Assembly: GCA_009760855.2 (NCBI GenBank) | Contig: WPIO01000001.1 | Coordinates: 16,527,001 to 16,591,000 of the forward strand | DNA length: 64,000 nt | From: Cristatella mucedo | Lineage: Eukaryota > Bryozoa > Phylactolaemata > Cristatellidae | Direction: 5' to 3' | Shown here: positions 63,870-64,000 of the stretch, piece after piece | How the letters are laid out: every line of letters starts with the position of its first letter | How positions within the stretch are numbered: the stretch's first letter is position 1 | The notes under the pieces: generated by a model | The model's database searches: none | What the model was told of the DNA's origin: nothing | Seen by the model: the letters and a program-made list of their open reading frames with translations, nothing else | Made by a program: the position numbers and the translations under genes

Positions 63870-64000
63870 GTATCTCTGCATGTAACTCCACAAAGACTAT
63901 GTGGGTGTTAGGAGAGTTTTCTGTAGCCCACTCATGCGCTAAGCGGCTTTCGGTATGCCGCATTCGATAGCCAACAGATTTCATCTCACGCAACAAAGAG
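63870..64000 (-). mobile_element. LINE 3' fragment, (ACATT)n-tail family, runs off window
   Basis: The plus strand shows ccacaaagactatgtgggtg, ggagagttttctgtagccca, gctaagcggctttcggta and gccaacagatttcatctcac. This is the 3' end of the same LINE family as 62060-62580, in the opposite orientation. Confidence 0.8.

Noticed and set aside
63508-63996. 162-codon His/Thr-rich minus-strand frame
   Set aside because: It joins a LINE 3' remnant to the GT microsatellite and is not a gene.

Overview
This window is animal nuclear DNA. Its two main genes are split by many short exons at GT-AG junctions, the introns are full of LINE and SINE debris, and both genes are animal orthologues recognisable by protein similarity. 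CR1/L2-type LINEs, tRNA-derived SINEs, Tc1-like and probable MULE DNA transposons and LTR fossils together suggest an invertebrate. The phylum cannot be fixed from sequence alone. No prokaryotic features, CRISPR arrays or convincing free-standing RNA genes were seen.

Left edge (1-254, minus strand): the first 84 codons of a type II membrane protein that runs out of the window. It diverges from the first main gene across a compact interval of about 415 bp (255-669) that looks like a shared promoter.

Left half (670-25343, plus strand): a complete SCAF4/SCAF8-like gene of 16 coding exons and about 1342 codons. The encoded domains are, in order, a CTD-interaction domain, an Ala/Gln/Pro-rich linker, an Arg/Ser region, an RRM and a long Pro-rich tail. 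The frame closes through all 16 exons only if intron 11 uses a GC-AG donor.

Middle (about 25.4-37.1 kb): intergenic and repeat-dominated. It holds the SCAF 3' UTR, an 870-bp element with long composite inverted ends (MULE-like), a LINE with endonuclease and partial reverse transcriptase, a solo LTR with a 4-bp target duplication, and an LTR-element fossil arranged as a very large near-identical palindrome. After that come about 2 kb with unassigned open frames.

Right half (37131-62952, plus strand): a nearly complete TTI1 gene (HEAT-repeat partner of TELO2 and TTI2 in PIKK maturation), reconstructed as 22 confident exons plus one doubtful 63-bp exon that carries an in-frame TGA. Its introns hold minisatellites, long hairpins, SINEs, LINE tails, a Tc1-like relic and a broken repeat-associated gene split by a SINE. 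A poly(A) signal lies at 63412-63417.

The two genes act in different processes: SCAF4/8 reads phosphorylated RNA polymerase II CTD and controls transcript ends, and TTI1 is a co-chaperone scaffold for mTOR/ATM/ATR-type kinases. Their tandem order is not evidence of joint function. The observations most worth following are splicing oddities (GC-AG intron, in-frame retained-intron candidate, possible poison exon, CAG-run acceptors, a donor-like minisatellite), two intronic hairpins, and the homogenised LTR palindrome.
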